From Nitrosomonas sp. Nm84 (GTDB lineage: Bacteria > Pseudomonadota > Gammaproteobacteria > Burkholderiales > Nitrosomonadaceae): a stretch of 64,000 nt of DNA. Numbering within the stretch: position 1 is the first letter of the stretch; every line of letters begins with the position of its first letter. Shown in pieces: positions 18,400 to 27,718 of the stretch. The DNA lies in contig NZ_QJJP01000004.1 of NCBI RefSeq assembly GCF_003201565.1, forward strand, positions 121,605-185,604, read 5' to 3'. The translations under genes and the position numbers were made by a program. Under the pieces are notes generated by a model. That model was given only the letters and a program-made list of their open reading frames with translations. It searched no databases and was not told the DNA's origin.

Positions 18400-20004
18400 T
18401 TACTCAATCCCTTGCGATCTAAGATAATCTTCATAATTACCTTTGAAGTCGTTAATGCCGTCCGGCTTCATTTCAAGAATTCGTGTGGCCAGTGAGGAAA
18501 CGAATTCCCGGTCATGGGAAATAAAAATCAACGTGCCGGTAAATTTCTCAAGCGCGCTATTCAGCGATTCGATGGATTCCATATCCAGGTGATTGGTCGG
18601 TTCATCCATCAGCAAAACATTCGGTTTCTGCAAGATCAGCTTGCCAAATAGCATGCGGCCCTGTTCTCCACCGGAAATCACACGCGTGGATTTCTTGACG
18701 TCATCGCCTGAGAACAATAACCGGCCGAGTGTGCCGCGTATCGTTTGATCGTCGTCACTGCCTTGCCGCCACTGATCCATCCATTCGGTCAATGACAGTT
18801 CTTCCTCAAAATCAGCCGCATGATCTTGCGGAAAATAACCGGGGCGCGCTTTCTCGGCCCATTTGATCGAACCGGAATCCGCTATTAATTCACCAGCAAG
18901 GCAACGCAGCAGCGTGGTTTTTCCGATGCCGTTGGGGCCGATGATGGCGACTTTTTCGCCGGCTTCGATGTCGATGCTGAGATGATCAAATAAAGGTTTA
19001 TCCAATCCGGGAAAGCCCTTGCTGATTGCTTTGATGGAAACCGCCAGCCGATGCAGTTTATCCCTATCATCCACTTCAAAGCGGATAAAAGGATATTGGC
19101 GGCTGGAGGGTTTGACATCTTCCAGTTTGATTTTCTCGATCTGCCGCGCACGGCTGGTGGCTTGCCGGGCTTTCGACGCATTCGCAGAGAAACGGCTGAC
19201 AAAAGATTGCAAATCGGCAATCTGCGTTTTCTTCTTGGCATTATTGGCCAGCATGCGCTCGCGCACCTGGGTCGAAGCGGTCATATAGTCATCATAGTTG
19301 CCGGGGTAGATCCGCAGTTCGCCGTAATCCAGGTCGGCCATATGCGTGCATACGCTGTTCAGAAAATGCCGATCATGCGAGATGATGATGATGGTGTTTT
19401 TGCTGGCATTGATGACATCTTCCAGCCAACGGATGGTATTGATATCGAGGTTATTGGTCGGTTCATCCAGCAATAAGATTTCCGGATTGGAAAATAACGC
19501 CTGTGCCAACAATACGCGTAGCTTGAATCCTGGCGCAATCGCGCTCATCAATCCCTGATGCTGGTCCGAGGGAATACCCACCCCAAGCAACAGCTCCCCG
19601 GCTCGCGCCTCAGCGGAATATCCATCCAGTTCGGCAAATTGAGATTCCAGTTCAGCGGCATGCATGTAATCGGCTTCCGTGGCATCCGGATTGGCATAAA
19701 TGGTGTCACGCTCCTGTTTGATTTGCCATAATTCCGTGTGTCCCATCATGACCGTATCAATGACGAAACAATCTTCAAAAGCGAATTGATCCTGCCGCAA
19801 CTTGCCCACCCGTTCGCCGCTGTCAACCGCGATATTGCCGGCAGTGGGCTCAAGATCGCGGCCAAGGATCTTCATGAAGGTCGACTTACCGCAACCATTC
19901 GCGCCAATCAAACCATAGCGATTACCACCGCCAAATTTTACGGAAACATTTTCAAAAAGCGGCTTGGCGCCGAATTGCATGGTGATATTGGCTGTTGTAA
20001 TCAA
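18400..20004 (-). CDS. ybiT: ABC-F family ATPase YbiT
   Basis: A soluble twin-ATPase of the ABC-F group, which act on ribosomes rather than in membranes. The 534-residue protein starts [20 protein letters not shown] and has Walker A motifs GANGCGKST (about residue 34) and GPNGIGKTT (about residue 355). The two Walker B/D-loop segments are [11 protein letters not shown] and [14 protein letters not shown], and the first signature sequence is degenerate. A charged linker between the domains contains [22 protein letters not shown], the P-site-contacting region of ABC-F proteins. It resembles E. coli YbiT along its whole length, including the C-terminus [12 protein letters not shown]. Confidence 0.93.
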   Translation of the reverse strand: MITTANITMQFGAKPLFENVSVKFGGGNRYGLIGANGCGKSTFMKILGRDLEPTAGNIAVDSGERVGKLRQDQFAFEDCFVIDTVMMGHTELWQIKQERDTIYANPDATEADYMHAAELESQFAELDGYSAEARAGELLLGVGIPSDQHQGLMSAIAPGFKLRVLLAQALFSNPEILLLDEPTNNLDINTIRWLEDVINASKNTIIIISHDRHFLNSVCTHMADLDYGELRIYPGNYDDYMTASTQVRERMLANNAKKKTQIADLQSFVSRFSANASKARQATSRARQIEKIKLEDVKPSSRQYPFIRFEVDDRDKLHRLAVSIKAISKGFPGLDKPLFDHLSIDIEAGEKVAIIGPNGIGKTTLLRCLAGELIADSGSIKWAEKARPGYFPQDHAADFEEELSLTEWMDQWRQGSDDDQTIRGTLGRLLFSGDDVKKSTRVISGGEQGRMLFGKLILQKPNVLLMDEPTNHLDMESIESLNSALEKFTGTLIFISHDREFVSSLATRILEMKPDGINDFKGNYEDYLRSQGIE

Positions 20005-20214
20005 AGTGGATACCTACAGATAGATGGTTGCAAGAAAGGGGGGCATATTTTAAACGTTTTTCAATGGAATTGCTGGGTTAAGGTGCATATTAATCCACAG
20101 ACTCGGCGATTCGTTGCACGGAACGGCGGTTGATGGGTGATCTATGTAGGCTAACATGAGTGCTTAACCTCGCTCCCTGCCTGCGGTCGCCGTGCGACAA
20201 AGTCGCGCAGCACA

Positions 20215-20248
20215 GTAGGTTAGACGGCATTAGGAATCCCAACATCGT
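20215..20248 (+). repeat. Degenerate 34-nt direct repeat, left of toxin-antitoxin module
   Basis: Shares the pattern GTAGG-TTAG, CATTAG and GAATCCCAA with 21062-21095, allowing about seven differences and one compensated indel. The pair flanks the toxin-antitoxin module at a distance of about 850 bp. Confidence 0.45.
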
Positions 20249-20250
20249 TC

Positions 20251-20290
20251 AACCTAAAAAGCAAGCGGTCAACTGAGGTTTTTAGGTTAA
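20251..20290. repeat. Hairpin related to the terminal repeat of the 32.2-kb MITE-like element
   Basis: AACCTAAAAA (20251-20260) pairs perfectly with TTTTTAGGTT (20279-20288). The right part, starting TCAACTGAGGTTTTTAGG, matches the end of the palindromic element at 32160-32411, suggesting a solo end or a collapsed copy. Confidence 0.55.
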
Positions 20291-20410
20291 ATATTGGCAT
20301 CAGGTGTGAGGGAATGAACAATATGCAATATTTCAAAAAATTTGAGTTAGCTGATCTTTAGCCACAGATGCTTATATATTTTCATTGATAATTCTTATTA
20401 AATACTTATA

Positions 20411-20675
20411 ATGGCATCTATGAATGCGATCATCTGGAAAACGAAGGCAATCAAACAAGTGCTGAAACTGCAGCGGCAAACGCACAAATCATTCGCGATG
20501 TGATCGAAGAAAAACTCTCTGTTTTCCTGATTGCACAGGTGTCAAGAAGCTGACCAATCATCAGTTTCAATATCGCCTTCGCATCGGAAATTACAGAGTT
20601 TTCTTTGATTTCGATGGAGAAATTCATATCGTCAACATTGAAGAGGTGAAAAAACGCGATGAAACCACTTACTAA
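20411..20675 (+). pseudogene. RelE-type toxin, broken by two frameshifts
   Basis: Joining three frames gives a RelE/ParE-superfamily mRNA interferase-like protein of about 85 residues. The segments are MNAIIWKTKAIKQVLKLQRQT, then IIRDVIEEKLSV, then DCTGVKKLTNHQFQYRLRIGN and YRVFFDFDGEIHIVNIEEVKKRDETTY. A one-base loss near 20483 leads to a stop after about 30 codons. A second loss near 20523 in a T-run breaks the middle. The restored 3' end overlaps the antitoxin start at 20659, as in an intact TA operon. Sequencing error is possible, but two separate indels favour real decay. Confidence 0.75.
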
Positions 20676-20988
20676 TTATCAAACAATCAATGATTCGGAA
20701 GGCCGTCCGGCTTTTGTGGTAATCCCTTACGCGGATTTTGTTCATTCCCAAACCTATGTGCCCAAAGATGGCGTGCCGCATGCAGTAGTCAGTAAAGCCA
20801 TTGACGGCATGAGTATGCTCGCCGCTTGGCGCGAATACCTGATGCTGACACAAGAAGAAATGGCGCAGCGCATGGGTATCACGCAGGCCGGTTATGCCCA
20901 GATCGAAGCCGCCAAGCGCTCGCGCAAGGCAACACTGGAAAAAGCCGCTGTTGCTATGGGTATTACACTGGAGCAGTTGGCGTATTGA
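20659..20988 (+). CDS. XRE-family HTH antitoxin
   Basis: A 109-residue protein with a C-terminal helix-turn-helix: LMLTQEEMAQRMGITQAGYAQIEAAKRSRKATLEKAAVAMGI (about residues 63-104). The N-terminal part (MKPLTNYQTINDSEGRPAFVVIPYADF) resembles the toxin-contacting arm seen in antitoxins paired with RelE-like toxins. Its start lies inside the 3' end of the broken toxin gene, the usual toxin-first order of HigBA-like modules. With the toxin dead, it is an orphan that may still repress its own or related promoters. Confidence 0.8.
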   Translation: MKPLTNYQTINDSEGRPAFVVIPYADFVHSQTYVPKDGVPHAVVSKAIDGMSMLAAWREYLMLTQEEMAQRMGITQAGYAQIEAAKRSRKATLEKAAVAMGITLEQLAY

Positions 20989-21061
20989 AGTGGTTGTGCA
21001 GCAATAAGGTACCAACAAGGAACCAGGTCATGAATGAACACGTGTCACTAGAATTACCAAG

Positions 21062-21095
21062 GTAGGCTAGGATGACATTAGAATCCCAATACCGT
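21062..21095 (+). repeat. Degenerate 34-nt direct repeat, right of toxin-antitoxin module
   Basis: Partner of 20215-20248; see there for the shared blocks. It lies 73 bp after the antitoxin stop. Confidence 0.45.
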
Positions 21096-21184
21096 CCAAG
21101 CATATTCCCATCCGGTGCCGATCTGCAATAGTTCACGCTGCGGTTTAATGCACTATCGTTTTGTTTACCGCGACGATCATCGAA

Positions 21185-21931
21185 TCACAAATAATGGAAA
21201 ATACCGATCAGTGAAACGCCTCCCGCTGCATAGATGAGTGGACTGTCCCAGGTATGTGGAGAAAAAGCCTCGGCTAAGGTAATCAGGATCGGCATTAGCA
21301 GTAGCGCGGCAACAAGTTGAGTGGGGCTGAAATAGGAGTGAAATGCCAATATTGCAATCATAGTGGTTATCCATACGCATGCGCTGCCCATATAACTGCG
21401 AACGTACTTTTGCTGGGTAAACAGCGCATAAGTGGTATATTTTCTTTTGCCGAATCTTATCCCGACGGGTTCCGCCAGACCGTCTCCGACGCCATTGGCA
21501 ATGATGATGATCATGACGGGCGGTAGCATGTCGCGGCTTTCGAAGTAAACCAGCAAGGGGATGAGTACCAAGTAGCTTGCGATAAACTGTGTGTAAAGCC
21601 AGATCAATGTAAATGGCCTATCTTCCGGCCTGTCAATCGAGCAGAACATTACGGAAAGCATTCTGACCTTGTTGCGCAAGGGCGCGATAAAAAATGTTAG
21701 GAAAACGAATGCGCAGATGATATTGACGAAAAATGTGGTTGCGCTGTATGGGTATTCAATGACGAGTGACAGTAAAGTCGGCAGAAAGAAAAAGGCGAAA
21801 TGATTTATTTTTCGCGTGTAGTTAACTTTGAAATTTCGATGGATGACTAATAGCCCGCACGCATAGTGAATTAAAAATAGTAGCGCGTAGAAAATTGCAT
21901 GGTGTAACCAGAATTCGAAGGGGATAGGCAT
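21185..21931 (-). CDS. Polyprenol/phytol kinase-like integral membrane protein
   Basis: A 248-residue protein with about seven hydrophobic segments. It keeps three motifs of the CTP-dependent dolichol kinase/phytol kinase (SEC59/VTE5) group: TRKINHF near residue 40, GVGDGLAEPVGIRFGKRKY near residue 146 and EAFSPHTWDSPL near residue 227. These form the nucleotide and metal site in that family. The predicted role is phosphorylation of a prenyl alcohol at the cytoplasmic membrane; the actual lipid is unknown. It stands alone, downstream of degenerate Rhs sequence. Confidence 0.65.
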   Translation of the reverse strand: MPIPFEFWLHHAIFYALLFLIHYACGLLVIHRNFKVNYTRKINHFAFFFLPTLLSLVIEYPYSATTFFVNIICAFVFLTFFIAPLRNKVRMLSVMFCSIDRPEDRPFTLIWLYTQFIASYLVLIPLLVYFESRDMLPPVMIIIIANGVGDGLAEPVGIRFGKRKYTTYALFTQQKYVRSYMGSACVWITTMIAILAFHSYFSPTQLVAALLLMPILITLAEAFSPHTWDSPLIYAAGGVSLIGIFHYL

Positions 21932-21959
21932 ATGCGGATCGGCTATGGTTGCATCGACG

Positions 21960-22190
21960 AGTGGTGAGTGCCATTCTATACATGTTGCGTCCGATCAGAT
22001 ATACCGTCCGTTCTCAGGCTCATAATAACGGGAATAGTTTTAGTGCAGACTTGTTTTGCGATCAGAATACTGCTTGGGAAATCCCAGTTTGTATTCTAAT
22101 AATTGGCTATTACCGCCCGGGTCTTCATCGGATAAATTGGTACAGCCGTATGTATATTTTCCCAGCGCCAAGCGGAGGCTTTTTAATGGG
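21960..22190 (-). pseudogene. Decayed Rhs/YD-repeat C-terminal remnant
   Basis: The reverse strand resembles the end of an Rhs core domain: TNLSDEDPGG, then LEYKLGFPKQYSDRKTSLH, then NYSRYYEPENGRYI, broken by stop codons. This aligns with the better preserved Rhs remnant at 23025-24421 (QYFDKETG, RDYDPKIGRYLGSDP). It is about 230 bp long, with no intact frame. Confidence 0.6.
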
Positions 22191-22416
22191 TACAGATTAT
22201 TTAGGTTCGTATAGCATTTCTTTTTTACTACTCAATTTATCGATATAAATAATTCCTTTCATTTTTAAAAAAGCATGATAATTATAAATTGTGATTTTTA
22301 TCACATAGTTAAGAGCCATTAAAGAATAGATTAAACGCAGGAGTAAATGAAAAAAATGAATTTATTCCTAGAGAAGGTGATGTCAAAGTTTAATTTTACT
22401 TTAAGAGGTGATAGTG

Positions 22417-22956
22417 ATGATTAAGTTATTGAAATTAATGTATCTATGCTTGTTTCTTGCATTAACATCTATGAGTGTGCAAGCACAAAAAACTAATTCA
22501 GCCACAATAACACCTGATGAAGGAGTTAGTGCATGTCACACAGGATTATATGGCAATACCGGTTTATGTGAAGACCAATTACCAAAAGCCATTAAGAAAG
22601 AAACAGCAAGAGCTTTAGAAGTTGAAACTGCATCCGTACCTTCAGCTGTTTGTCGAGCAGGATACCTTAGACAAGGTTCTCGGTTATGCATGACAGGTAC
22701 TCGTGGACCGGCAACTTTTGCAAATGCAGTAATTAATTGCCAAGACAGTGGAGGACGCGTTGCTGATTATGGTGATTGGCGCTATAGAATATTTCGTGGA
22801 GACGGCATACCTGCTCCTGTAAGCTGGTGGCTTGGTCCAAATACAGGTGATAATGAGGCGCTGTTTGTTAATAGCGCAAATGTAGGGGACTATGATGGAG
22901 TCACAAGCCGCTTTGATAATAGAAGTTACGCTTGTGCACACGACCTTTCATTCTAA
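22417..22956 (+). CDS. Small exported Cys-containing protein of unknown function
   Basis: About 179 residues. A signal peptide (LMYLCLFLALTSMSVQAQ) precedes a mature domain with six or more Cys, including CRAGYLRQGSRLCMTG and FANAVINCQDSGGRVADYGDW. The A..C...GGRVA pattern and the final YACAHD recall C-type-lectin-like or DUF1566-like folds, but I cannot assign a family. AGAGGTGAT lies about 6 bp before the ATG. The sequence is AT-rich and lies between two Rhs remnants on the opposite strand, suggesting it came in with, or into, mobile sequence. It ends just before a perfect 12-bp hairpin. Confidence 0.6.
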   Translation: MIKLLKLMYLCLFLALTSMSVQAQKTNSATITPDEGVSACHTGLYGNTGLCEDQLPKAIKKETARALEVETASVPSAVCRAGYLRQGSRLCMTGTRGPATFANAVINCQDSGGRVADYGDWRYRIFRGDGIPAPVSWWLGPNTGDNEALFVNSANVGDYDGVTSRFDNRSYACAHDLSF

Positions 22957-22971
22957 GATCCAAGGAAGATT

Positions 22972-23002
22972 CTAGACTAACAGAAGGAATCTGTTAGTCT
23001 AG
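22972..23002 (+). terminator. Hairpin after the small exported protein gene
   Basis: CTAGACTAACAG (22972-22983) and CTGTTAGTCTAG (22991-23002) form a perfect 12-bp stem with a 7-nt loop, 15 bp after the stop codon. The following bases are TA-rich rather than a strict T-run. Confidence 0.55.
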
Positions 23003-23024
23003 TAAGATGTTAATAAGCAGTATA

Positions 23025-24421
23025 TTACGTTAAAAATAACGCAATGTCTTTGCGTTGATATCCCTGCCAGCAAAACAATCTTACCGCCAGGCTCTCAACA
23101 TACCCTAACGTATTCAACCCACCCATCAATCCAATCGGGTCACTCCCCAAATACCGCCCGATCTTCGGATCATAATCGCGGAAATAATTGTAGTGCAACC
23201 CGTTTCCTTGTCGAAATACTGACCGAGGAAACGCAGATTGACGGTGGTTGTCGTGCCGTTGCCGTCGAGGTCTTCATTGGGCAGCAGACTACCGAAGGCG
23301 TCGCTGTTCCATTGCCATACGATAGTGCCGCTGCTGTTGGTGCCGATCCTTGGGGTGTCGAGGTGGTCGGCATGCAGATAAGTCAATGCCGTATCCATCT
23401 GCGCAATAGGCATGTCTTCCACCCAGAAATAGACGCGAATGAGATTACCGGCATCACTGGTCTCAGCCAGCAGCAAGCCATCCATGCTGTAGTGGAAAAC
23501 AGTGGTGCCGCTGGGTGCGGGTTTGGTCGTGCGCTGTCCATCGGCGTTGTAAGTGAACGGGCCGAGGTTACCGACTGTCGCCAGGCGGTTGGCCTGGTTA
23601 TATGTCATGGTCACTCCCCGCTGCACCAGCGTATTACCGGCTGCATCCAGCAAAACCGGCGCGCCGTCGAGAAAATTCATGCGATTCGAGCCGAACTCAT
23701 AGCCGCACTGACTTTGCACGCCGCCTGCGTCGGCAGTCAGGCGATTGCCGTTGGCGTCGTAGCTAAATGTATAGTTGGTGCCGGCACCAAAATCGGTGAG
23801 CAACCGATCCATCGCATCGTAGGTGTTGGTGCGGGAAAACAGGCCGCTCACTTGCCAGGTCTTTAAAGGCGCTTGGTATCGTAATTGCGCGTTTCCAGCA
23901 AGCCGTTGCCAAACGTTTGCTTGGTCAGCAGGCCATCGGCGGTATAGCTGGCGCCTGAGATGATCGAAGTGGTTTGTCCGCTCAGAGTCAGGCTCGCAGC
24001 AGTAATGCGACCCAATACATTGCGCGTGTAGGTAATGACGTGCCCGGTTGGATAAGTCACCTTATTGTGGCGATTATCGGTGTTATAGGCAAATTGCGTC
24101 GTGTAGCTGATACCCAATGCGCTTGATGACATTGCCGAAAGAATCATAGGTATAAGCCGTCGTGCCGCTTTGATCCTGCACTGAGCATAATCGTCCGGCT
24201 CCTTTGTAGCAATTGTCGTAACCAAAGGCAACATCTTCCACGGTGCCGGGATAGCCGCGCGTCAGAACGCGGTTCAATGCATCGTAAGTCATGGTGACGG
24301 TTACACCGCGCGCATCAGCCTGGCTGAGCAGGTTACCGGCCGCATCGTATGTGTAGGTCGTGGTGCCACGATCCGGGCTGGTTGCCGCTACAGTATTGCC
24401 TTGCTTGTCATAGATTTCTGA
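23025..24421 (-). pseudogene. Rhs/YD-repeat protein fragment with several frameshifts
   Basis: On the minus strand, YD-repeat protein is spread over at least three frames. The pieces run EIYDKQGNTVAATSPDRG, MTYDALNRVLTRGYPG, FAYNTDNRHNKVTYPTGHV, then NTYDAMDRLLTDFGAGTNYTFSYDANGNRL and the Rhs core YLHADHLDTPRIGTNSSGT. The end is QYFDKETG followed, after a one-base loss, by RDYDPKIGRYLGSDPIGLMGGLN. The 5' part is missing and is cut at about 24421 next to the glycosyltransferase promoter region. After the core there is only a short non-toxin tail ending at 23025. Rhs proteins normally deliver C-terminal toxins; this copy is dead. Confidence 0.85.
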
Positions 24422-24506
24422 TTGAGGTCAGCATTAAGAAACATAGCACTATTACCTACTATCAAGGGCTTGTGGTTCTTATGTGAGCGATTCATTAACT
24501 TGCAAT

Positions 24507-24535
24507 TTGATCGCTTATCGGCATTTTGTTATATT
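24507..24535 (+). promoter_or_regulatory. Candidate promoter of the gtr-like operon
   Basis: TTGATC (24507-24512) and TATATT (24530-24535) are 17 bp apart. The predicted start near 24542 supports translation from a codon downstream of this point, not from the open frame beginning at 24422. Confidence 0.5.
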
Positions 24536-24571
24536 CCATACCTAACGAAAAAGGCGTTTAAAATTTCCAAC

Positions 24572-25537
24572 TTGCATCCATCCAGTTTTCCGATTCGCTG
24601 CTTATCTATCGTAGTGCCTTGTTTTAATGAAGGCGATGGCCTAGATGCCTTCTTCAGTAGATTGGAATCGGTGCTATTCAAACTGCAGGCATACGATTAC
24701 GAGATTATTTGCATTGATGACGGCAGCTTCGATAACACATTGGAAATACTTTGCCGGCATGCAGTGCGCAATCCCCGCATTGTGGTTTTGGAGCTGTCGC
24801 GCAATTTTGGTAAGGAAGCCGCGCTAACCGCCGGCATTGATACGGCAAGAGGCGATGCGGTTATTCCGTTGGATGCTGATTTACAACATCCGCCCGAGCT
24901 GATCGTCGACATGGTAAAACAGTGGGAAAATGGCAGTGATGTTGTTTTGGCGCAACGCCAGTCACGAAAAATCGATCATCCTGTGCAGCGGTTGGTCACA
25001 CAATGGTTTTATCGACTCCATAATTGGATAGCCGAGTGTGCAATTCCCCGCGATGTCGGGGATTTTCGTTTAATGGATAAGCGGGTTGTCGAAGCATTAA
25101 AACGTTTACCCGAACGCAGGCGCTTCATGAAAGGATTATTTGCCTGGGTGGGATTCCGGCAGAGCATCGTTGAGTTTGTTGTTGAGCCACGCAAATCCGG
25201 ACGATCATCTTTTAGTGCACGCCGCCTGTGGGTATTGGCATTAGAAGGCATCACCAGTTTCAGCACGGTTCCGCTCGCTGTCTGGGCATATATCGGTTTT
25301 ACCGTTGCCATGCTGGCATTGGTTTACGGTTGCTGGATCATTATCAAGACCCTGCTGTTTGGCATTGATGTGCCGGGCTATGCTTCCTTGCTGACCGCCA
25401 TCCTGTTTCTGGGCGGCATTCAATTGATGGGAATCGGTGTACTGGGCGAGTATATCGGGCGAATCTACAGCGAAAGCAAACAAAGACCCATATATATCAT
25501 CCGGCAACGGTATGGTGGAGAAAGCCCGGATGCTTAG
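24572..25537 (+). CDS. GtrB-like family 2 glycosyltransferase (polyprenyl-phosphate sugar transferase)
   Basis: Predicted to load a sugar from a nucleotide donor onto undecaprenyl phosphate. The N-terminal GT2 domain has LSIVVPCFNEGDGL, ICIDDGSFDNT and the DxD-containing PLDADLQHPPELI. VGDFRLMDKRVVEAL and RRRFMKGLFAWVGFRQ follow. Two C-terminal membrane helices lie near WAYIGFTVAMLALVYGCWII and LLTAILFLGGIQLMGIGVLG. The frame is open back to 24422, but the promoter at 24507-24535 and the usual length (about 320 residues) favour the TTG at 24572; the start remains uncertain. It overlaps the gtrA-like gene. Confidence 0.82.
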   Translation: MHPSSFPIRCLSIVVPCFNEGDGLDAFFSRLESVLFKLQAYDYEIICIDDGSFDNTLEILCRHAVRNPRIVVLELSRNFGKEAALTAGIDTARGDAVIPLDADLQHPPELIVDMVKQWENGSDVVLAQRQSRKIDHPVQRLVTQWFYRLHNWIAECAIPRDVGDFRLMDKRVVEALKRLPERRRFMKGLFAWVGFRQSIVEFVVEPRKSGRSSFSARRLWVLALEGITSFSTVPLAVWAYIGFTVAMLALVYGCWIIIKTLLFGIDVPGYASLLTAILFLGGIQLMGIGVLGEYIGRIYSESKQRPIYIIRQRYGGESPDA

Positions 25538-25916
25538 TCGTGAGACGGGGCGGCAATTTACCGGTTTCTCCTTGATCGGCATCGTAAATACGCTGATTCA
25601 TCTGATCATCGTCACCGGATTGGTCGAATTATTCTCCGTGCATCCGCTACCAGCCAATGGTATGGCATTCATCAGCGCCAATGTTTTTTCTTTTTGGGCA
25701 AATAGTCGCTGGTCATTTCGGACTGCCGTCACAGGTCAACGCTATATGCGATTCTTTGCGGTATCGCTTGCCGGATTGGCGATTTCTCTCATTGCCATCG
25801 CTATCAGTGAAACGCTGCAATGGCATTATTTGGCGGGCGTTTTTCTGTCTTTTGTTTTTCTTCCCCTGATCACCTTTCTCGCTCACAGGAACTGGACATG
25901 GAGGACCCCGGATTGA
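25530..25916 (+). CDS. GtrA-like membrane protein (lipid-linked sugar flippase family)
   Basis: About 128 residues with four hydrophobic helices in the GtrA arrangement: FTGFSLIGIVNTLIHLIIVTGLV, NGMAFISANVFSFWANSRWSF, RFFAVSLAGLAISLIAIAI and YLAGVFLSFVFLPLITFLAHRNWTW. GtrA is thought to flip the sugar-lipid made by GtrB across the inner membrane. GGAG lies 9 bp before the ATG at 25530; an ATG at 25512 is also possible. It overlaps gtrB by 8 bp and the next gene by 19 bp, so all three are one operon. Confidence 0.8.
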   Translation: MLSRETGRQFTGFSLIGIVNTLIHLIIVTGLVELFSVHPLPANGMAFISANVFSFWANSRWSFRTAVTGQRYMRFFAVSLAGLAISLIAIAISETLQWHYLAGVFLSFVFLPLITFLAHRNWTWRTPD

Positions 25917-27580
25917 AATCCGCTACTTCGCATTGGCAGCAGGTCTTGACGCAACCAACCATCGCCGCGATTCTTTTGGCGCTACTCTGCTTAGGATTGC
26001 ATCACAGCGTATTATCAGGTGGCTGGCGGTTCGATGATGGTGACCATCTCAACTTTGCAAGCACTTATGCGCCTTGGCAATACTTCTTTATGCCTGAAAT
26101 CACTCGGCTGCAATCCGGTGCCAATCTGACGCCGTGGAATACCTTGTTTTATGACATCAATCTGTCATTATTCGGCTTGAATCCCCAAGGATTCTATATG
26201 CACCAGCTCATGCTGATATGGCTTACCAGCGTTGCAACCTATTTTCTGCTGAAACTATGGATTGCACCGCTGTGGTCACTGATGGGCGCCGCCACATTTC
26301 TGGTTGGCGCACCCACCGTTCACATTGCCAACGAAATCATGACCGGTCATTATGCGAGTGGATTGTTATTTACCGTAATCGCCCTGTATGCCTATGTTCG
26401 TGCAGTACGTGAACAACGTATATCGCTGGCACTCATCGGCACATTGTTCTACTTGTTAGCCGTCACATGCAAGGAAATCTATGTGCCGCTCATCGCTATT
26501 TTTCCATTTTTGCCGGTGGGAACACTCAAAGACCGACTACGATTTGCTTTGCCATTCTCGTTCGTGGCGTTAGCCTATATTTTCTGGCGCTTGCATGTGT
26601 TGGGACGGCTATTTGGCGGCTACAACCTGGGCGGCAACTACGACTTTTTGTTGATTATCGAGACATTCCGCAATCTTCCTTTTTTGTTATTTGGAAATCA
26701 TCTTGTCGGGAAGTTTGCAGTAATCATCATCGGCCTGCTCATTCTGTATTGGATTTATCGTCGAAAGGTAAACCTCAAGCTAACGGCGGCGGCACTGGGG
26801 TTGCTGTTGTTTCCATTGATTCCGCTGGTGAATTTTCCCGGAATTACCGCACCGGATCGCTATTTGTATTTCATCGGATGGGGATTAGCGCTTTTGGTGG
26901 CTTATCTGCTTTCATTAAGCGCCAGTAAATTGGATAAACGATTGGCATGGCCGATTGGCATTATTCTAATCAGTATCAGTTGGGCGCATTCCCGTGAAGA
27001 ACAGCAGAATCTGTTGAATATGGCTATGCCCACTGAAAAATCCTATGAATTCATGCTCAATAGCCATGCAAATCAAGTTTATATTGAACCCAACTTCGAT
27101 TATTACTTTGGCGCAGTATTACCCGGGGCGGTAGCAACACAAAAGAAACTAGCGCCATCCAGTCCGGAGCGCGCGCGCATAGTGCCTGACATGGAACAGT
27201 TAGCGGCTCTCGATCTGGCCCATATCAGTGTCTGGAGTTACAGCGATGCTTGTCGCTGTGTGGAAGATGTGACTGCAACCGTACCCGCGCGCATCGCCGA
27301 TTATCACAACAAACTTGCACAGCGTGCATTGTCGGTCAGCCTGCATATCGAGAATTTAAAAGCCACATGGCAGTTTGGACCCTATCAGGATGGGGAATAT
27401 GCCATTATGATCAATAATCAGGGCTTCTTCCCACTACCCAGAAGTGGCGCTCATTCCTATCCACGCAAAACACTGGAAGGTTATATTCTCTATAAATCCC
27501 CACAAGGCTGGATAACCAAAAGCCCACAATTTCATATTGATTCTCTGATCCAGCCGCGATGGGAATGGTCGCGTCTATAA
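25898..27580 (+). CDS. Multi-pass GT-C type glycosyltransferase-like protein (GtrC-like position)
   Basis: About 560 residues with roughly ten membrane helices, a periplasmic-side acidic motif WRFDDGDHLNF near residue 44, and a C-terminal soluble domain of about 180 residues. The topology and early DD motif match GT-C enzymes, which use lipid-linked sugars on the outer face of the inner membrane. In Gtr clusters the third gene encodes the specific transferase that decorates O-antigen or another surface glycan. Its order after GtrB and GtrA supports that role; the acceptor is unknown. Its stop is immediately followed by the inverted-repeat element at 27581. Confidence 0.65.
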   Translation: MEDPGLKSATSHWQQVLTQPTIAAILLALLCLGLHHSVLSGGWRFDDGDHLNFASTYAPWQYFFMPEITRLQSGANLTPWNTLFYDINLSLFGLNPQGFYMHQLMLIWLTSVATYFLLKLWIAPLWSLMGAATFLVGAPTVHIANEIMTGHYASGLLFTVIALYAYVRAVREQRISLALIGTLFYLLAVTCKEIYVPLIAIFPFLPVGTLKDRLRFALPFSFVALAYIFWRLHVLGRLFGGYNLGGNYDFLLIIETFRNLPFLLFGNHLVGKFAVIIIGLLILYWIYRRKVNLKLTAAALGLLLFPLIPLVNFPGITAPDRYLYFIGWGLALLVAYLLSLSASKLDKRLAWPIGIILISISWAHSREEQQNLLNMAMPTEKSYEFMLNSHANQVYIEPNFDYYFGAVLPGAVATQKKLAPSSPERARIVPDMEQLAALDLAHISVWSYSDACRCVEDVTATVPARIADYHNKLAQRALSVSLHIENLKATWQFGPYQDGEYAIMINNQGFFPLPRSGAHSYPRKTLEGYILYKSPQGWITKSPQFHIDSLIQPRWEWSRL

Positions 27581-27718
27581 CAGGTCGTTGAAAAATTATC
27601 TGTGCTGCCGCTAAGGTGCTAAAACAGGCTCGAGATGCTCATTTGTTACGTATAAACTGCGCTTTCCCGCCTATTTTGCCTGGTATCGGTTGACTCGAAA
27701 GCGTTTTTCAATGACCTG
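27581..27718. mobile_element. 138-bp inverted-repeat (MITE-like) element
   Basis: CAGGTCGTTGAAAAA (27581-27595) and TTTTTCAATGACCTG (27704-27718) are inverted repeats of 15 bp with one mismatch. The interior has no ORF. The left end abuts the stop codon of the GT-C gene and the right end supplies the stop codon of the sulfotransferase gene. No clear target-site duplication is visible. Confidence 0.6.

Larger units (their letters stand above)
20005..20410. other. Gene-free spacer rich in short repeats
   Basis: About 400 bp between ybiT and the toxin remnant. It contains a GC-rich patch near 20165-20215, one of two degenerate 34-nt direct repeats (20215-20248) and a hairpin related to a MITE end (20251-20290). 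No ORF is recognisable. Confidence 0.6.
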
